Shown one piece after another: positions 32,361 through 34,389 of a stretch of DNA of 34,389 bases (position 1 is its first letter; every line of letters starts with the position of its first letter). The stretch is taken from assembly GCA_002338505.1 (NCBI GenBank), contig DDIK01000086.1, positions 1 to 34,389 of the forward strand, read 5' to 3'. Under the pieces are notes generated by a model. The model was given only the letters and a program-made list of their open reading frames with translations, searched no databases and had not been told where the DNA came from. Made by a program: the position numbers and the translations under genes. The stretch comes from Bacteriovorax sp. UBA1852 (lineage in GTDB: Bacteria; Bdellovibrionota; Bacteriovoracia; Bacteriovoracales; Bacteriovoracaceae).

Positions 32361-32912
32361 TTATACATAGTGTGGAAGGTTTACGCCAACCTCTTTTTGC
32401 TCAATATCAACATAGGGAACAAAGTTTTCAACGAAGGGAATTTCCACAAGAGCGCCATCATCTTGCTTTATCGTTAAAATTGTATGGGCACCATTATCTG
32501 ATGTTCTATATATAGTCCCGACTATTTTATCCAGGGAGAGATCTCTCACATTAAGTCCGATTAGGTCTGAAAGATAAATTTCACCCTCTTCGGGCTCCGG
32601 AAAAGAATCTCGGCTGACCTTTATAGAAAAAGGAATCATCGCTTCAACGGTATTTCGATCAGTAATCTCTTCACCATCTTTCTTTATAAAGGCAATGACT
32701 TTGTTACCAAAGTTAATCTTTGAAATTTCGAACTCTTCTCCATCAGTACTCAGAGTACTTCTTGAGTCTTTTGGAAAGAGAAATATCGTCATTTTCTTTT
32801 TAAGAATGGAATCATCAGGATTATCTAAAATAAAAGAAAAAGCCCCTTTTATACCATGAGGTTTATGGCATACGCCTAATTGAATAAGGTTTGATGGGGC
32901 TGACTTGGTCAT
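32361..32912 (-). CDS. rimM: 16S rRNA processing protein RimM
   Basis: RimM assists maturation of the 30S head and binds S19. The N-terminal IQLGVCHKPHGIKGAFSF is the family signature. The C-terminal half is a PRC-barrel domain (DLIGLNVRDLSLDKIVGTIYR, then VEIPFVENFVPYVDIEQKEV). ATG 32912 is preferred: AAGGA lies 6 bases upstream and the conserved domain begins 10 residues in. The open frame reaches further back but encodes an unlikely hydrophobic stretch. It heads the operon and diverges from the porin gene; rpsP is not adjacent as it often is. Confidence 0.93.
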   Translation of the reverse strand: MTKSAPSNLIQLGVCHKPHGIKGAFSFILDNPDDSILKKKMTIFLFPKDSRSTLSTDGEEFEISKINFGNKVIAFIKKDGEEITDRNTVEAMIPFSIKVSRDSFPEPEEGEIYLSDLIGLNVRDLSLDKIVGTIYRTSDNGAHTILTIKQDDGALVEIPFVENFVPYVDIEQKEVGVNLPHYV

Positions 32913-32987
32913 TATTATCCTTTTTAAGTAAATATGTAACGATAAAATATATAAAAAATTTGCCAGAGTAAAATAAATTAGTAAAGA

Positions 32988-33028
32988 TTTTAGTATTAGA
33001 TAAACTAAAACTAACAAGGATGGTTTTA
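32988..33028 (+). promoter_or_regulatory. Porin leader with two mutually exclusive hairpins
   Basis: TTTTAGT (32988-32994) can pair with ACTAAAA (33004-33010). The overlapping TAAAAC (33006-33011) can instead pair with GTTTTA (33023-33028), which would place the ribosome site AAGGA (33016-33020) in a closed loop against the start codon. Both stems are AT-rich and short, so the effect may be slight. I see no convincing -10 box for the porin. Confidence 0.35.
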
Positions 33029-34128
33029 TGAAAAAGACAATTGCATTACTTGCAGCTGGTGCAGCGTTAAATATTAGCGCTGACGGCCATAAGATGATGA
33101 AAATGGACGCACCAACTGTTTACGGTAAACTTAACAAAGTATTCACTTACATTGATCAAGAAGATGTACACAACAGAAAGACTACTGATGGTGTTACTGA
33201 TGTTTCAAACTCTGAATCAAGAATTGGAGCAAAAGGTCACGGTGAAGTTCTTGGTGTAGAAACTCACTATAAGCTTGAGCTTGGTGTTAACTCTACGAAT
33301 AAGAATGACGGTGGAGATGAGTGGAGAATCAGAGTTAGAGAATCTCTACTTAAGATGAAAGGAAAGTACGGAACTGTTATGCTTGGACAAACTTACGGTG
33401 TTGTCGTTAAGCAAGGAAGAAGATCAGATCCTCTTCAAGAAACAATTGCAGGTCACCAAGGTGACGATATGAAAAACAGAGTTGCTAATGCTGTTAAAGA
33501 CTTAGGTTTTAACGACAGATCAAGAGCTGACCTTATTGGTTATGTTTCTCCTTCATTTCACGGATTAACTTACTCACTATCTCAAGATAGAGGAGAAGGT
33601 TTTTCTAACGACACAACTGACACAAACTACGGTATCACAACTTATGAGCACCTCGTAAGATACCAAAGAGACATTGGAAAAGTTGATGTAGATCTTTACG
33701 TTGGTCTTCAGTCAGGAGCAAGAGCTGCTGCACAGGTTGATGAAGAAACTATGACTTACGGATTTAACCTAGGTTTCAATAACTTTGGTCTAAACTTCGC
33801 AATGTCAACTGAAGAGTATGATGGAAACACTAACTCAAATAAAGATGAAAGAGAGAGAATGTTTGGTGCACTTACTTATGAAATGAATAAGAATAAGTAT
33901 TCATTTACTTACCAAACAAGAGAAGATTCAACAGATGGTTCTGCTACTGCTGAATATACTCAAATGGCTGCAAACTGGGCACACAAGTGTAACAAGTGGG
34001 CAACTGTTAACTTAACTGCAATGAAGTATGAAAAAGAACTTCAAAATACTGCTCTTACAGGAGATGCACTTAAGCTTCAAGAAGCTGATGCAACTATTCT
34101 TGCTGCAGGAATTCAGTTAAAATTCTAA
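33028..34128 (+). CDS. Outer-membrane porin
   Basis: A 366-residue Gram-negative porin. The signal peptide is MKKTIALLAAGAALNISA, then APTVYGKLNKVFTYID begins the first strand. Many alternating strands follow (RIGAKGHGEVLGVETHYKLELG, MKGKYGTVMLGQTYGVVV), and the chain ends in the terminal Phe (GIQLKF) recognised by the Bam machinery. The sequence is unusually even in codon use (many GGA, CTT and AAC codons) compared with its neighbours, which suggests high expression. AAGGA lies 7 bases before the ATG, and a strong terminator follows. Single-gene transcript; pore selectivity cannot be read from the sequence. Confidence 0.88.
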   Translation: MKKTIALLAAGAALNISADGHKMMKMDAPTVYGKLNKVFTYIDQEDVHNRKTTDGVTDVSNSESRIGAKGHGEVLGVETHYKLELGVNSTNKNDGGDEWRIRVRESLLKMKGKYGTVMLGQTYGVVVKQGRRSDPLQETIAGHQGDDMKNRVANAVKDLGFNDRSRADLIGYVSPSFHGLTYSLSQDRGEGFSNDTTDTNYGITTYEHLVRYQRDIGKVDVDLYVGLQSGARAAAQVDEETMTYGFNLGFNNFGLNFAMSTEEYDGNTNSNKDERERMFGALTYEMNKNKYSFTYQTREDSTDGSATAEYTQMAANWAHKCNKWATVNLTAMKYEKELQNTALTGDALKLQEADATILAAGIQLKF

Positions 34129-34160
34129 TTATTGATAATAAAGTTAGAAGCTAATGAGGA

Positions 34161-34188
34161 AAGGCCCACAAGATTCGTGGGCCTTTTT
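34161..34188 (+). terminator. Rho-independent terminator after the porin
   Basis: AAGGCCCAC and GTGGGCCTT form a 9-bp stem around a 7-base loop, and the second arm runs into the T tract. It shares the core GGCCCAC/GTGGGCC with the rplS terminator. It may also serve the convergent lipocalin gene. Confidence 0.92.
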
Positions 34189-34195
34189 TATTGTA

Positions 34196-34389
34196 TTACT
34201 TTGTAAAAACAGGTGACTTTCTAATAAGTTCTTTTCTAAATCCTTTCTCGACGGCAACATCAAGAAGCTCATTATAGAGAGCATCAGTCATTTCCTTAGT
34301 TCTTGATAGAATCCAAAAGTTAGACCTCTTCTTATCTCCGACGAGAGCATACTCAGAATCAGGTCCAATCTTTAAAATATTATAATCTC
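34196..34389 (-). CDS. blc: Blc-type bacterial lipocalin, C-terminal part
   Basis: The frame runs off the right edge and encodes only the last 64 residues. YNILKIGPDSEYALVGDKKR and NFWILSRTKEMTDALYNELL are the two conserved blocks of the Blc/VlpA lipocalin C-terminus, followed by a helix and the end VFTK. Family members are usually outer-membrane lipoproteins that bind lipids or lysophospholipids; the signal and lipobox of this one lie outside the window. The stop is 8 bases beyond the porin terminator. Confidence 0.85.
   Translation of the reverse strand, partial: DYNILKIGPDSEYALVGDKKRSNFWILSRTKEMTDALYNELLDVAVEKGFRKELIRKSPVFTK

Noticed and set aside
32913..33017. Hydrophobic N-terminal extension of RimM
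   Set aside because: Frame is open, but a good ribosome site precedes the later ATG and RimM is not a membrane protein.
1..34389. tRNA or rRNA genes, CRISPR array, insertion sequences, prophage genes
   Set aside because: I looked for cloverleaf ends, regularly spaced repeats, transposase motifs and phage structural genes and saw none.

Overview
The window is AT-rich chromosomal DNA from a Gram-negative bacterium: it encodes LptD, a porin, lipoproteins and a lipocalin. Its set of housekeeping genes, the TrmD-associated SPOUT methyltransferase, the many unrecognisable secreted proteins and the low GC content best fit a Bdellovibrio-like predator, perhaps a marine Halobacteriovorax/Bacteriovorax relative. 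That placement is inference from gene content and composition; there is no rRNA or marker gene here to prove it.

Region 1 (1-4630, + strand) is a tightly overlapping operon. It encodes an aminotransferase-acetyltransferase-aminotransferase-like fusion protein, a C45-type amidohydrolase/acyltransferase, and both subunits of a 3-oxoacid CoA-transferase. The gene set resembles the Bacillus kamA-yodPQRST operon, so catabolism of lysine through N-acetyl-beta-lysine is the best hypothesis. The fusion gene carries an in-frame TAG close to the window edge.

Region 2 (4705-15015) is an AT-rich accessory locus. A minus-strand operon of four secreted proteins, one with an HEXXH metalloprotease motif, is followed by a 1019-residue ATPase/TPR regulator with two winged-helix-like domains at its C-terminus. 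A divergent pair of secreted proteins lies downstream of an excellent sigma-54 promoter.

Region 3 (15016-15330) is the only stretch over 300 bases without a protein gene. It contains what looks like a complete small RNA gene on the minus strand, with two GGA-loop hairpins of CsrB/Rsm type, a TATAAT promoter and a strong terminator.

Region 4 (15331-17721, + strand) holds a small unknown protein, a lipoprotein, a short 2Fe-2S ferredoxin and a DnaQ-type exonuclease.

Region 5 (17718-24091, minus strand) is an operon folC-lptD-pabA-like-trpF-like-surE-nlpD-like. The last gene appears to start at ATT.

Region 6 (24128-29496) contains a secreted acidic protein, a cyclic-nucleotide phosphodiesterase-like metallo-hydrolase paired with a GAF-HD-GYP protein, rsmI, a STAS-domain protein and a small membrane protein.

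Region 7 (29555-32912, minus strand) is translation and RNA housekeeping: rimM-trmD-SPOUT methyltransferase-rplS, then rnhB-yraN. A highly expressed-looking porin (33028-34128) diverges from rimM. The end of a Blc-type lipocalin closes the window.
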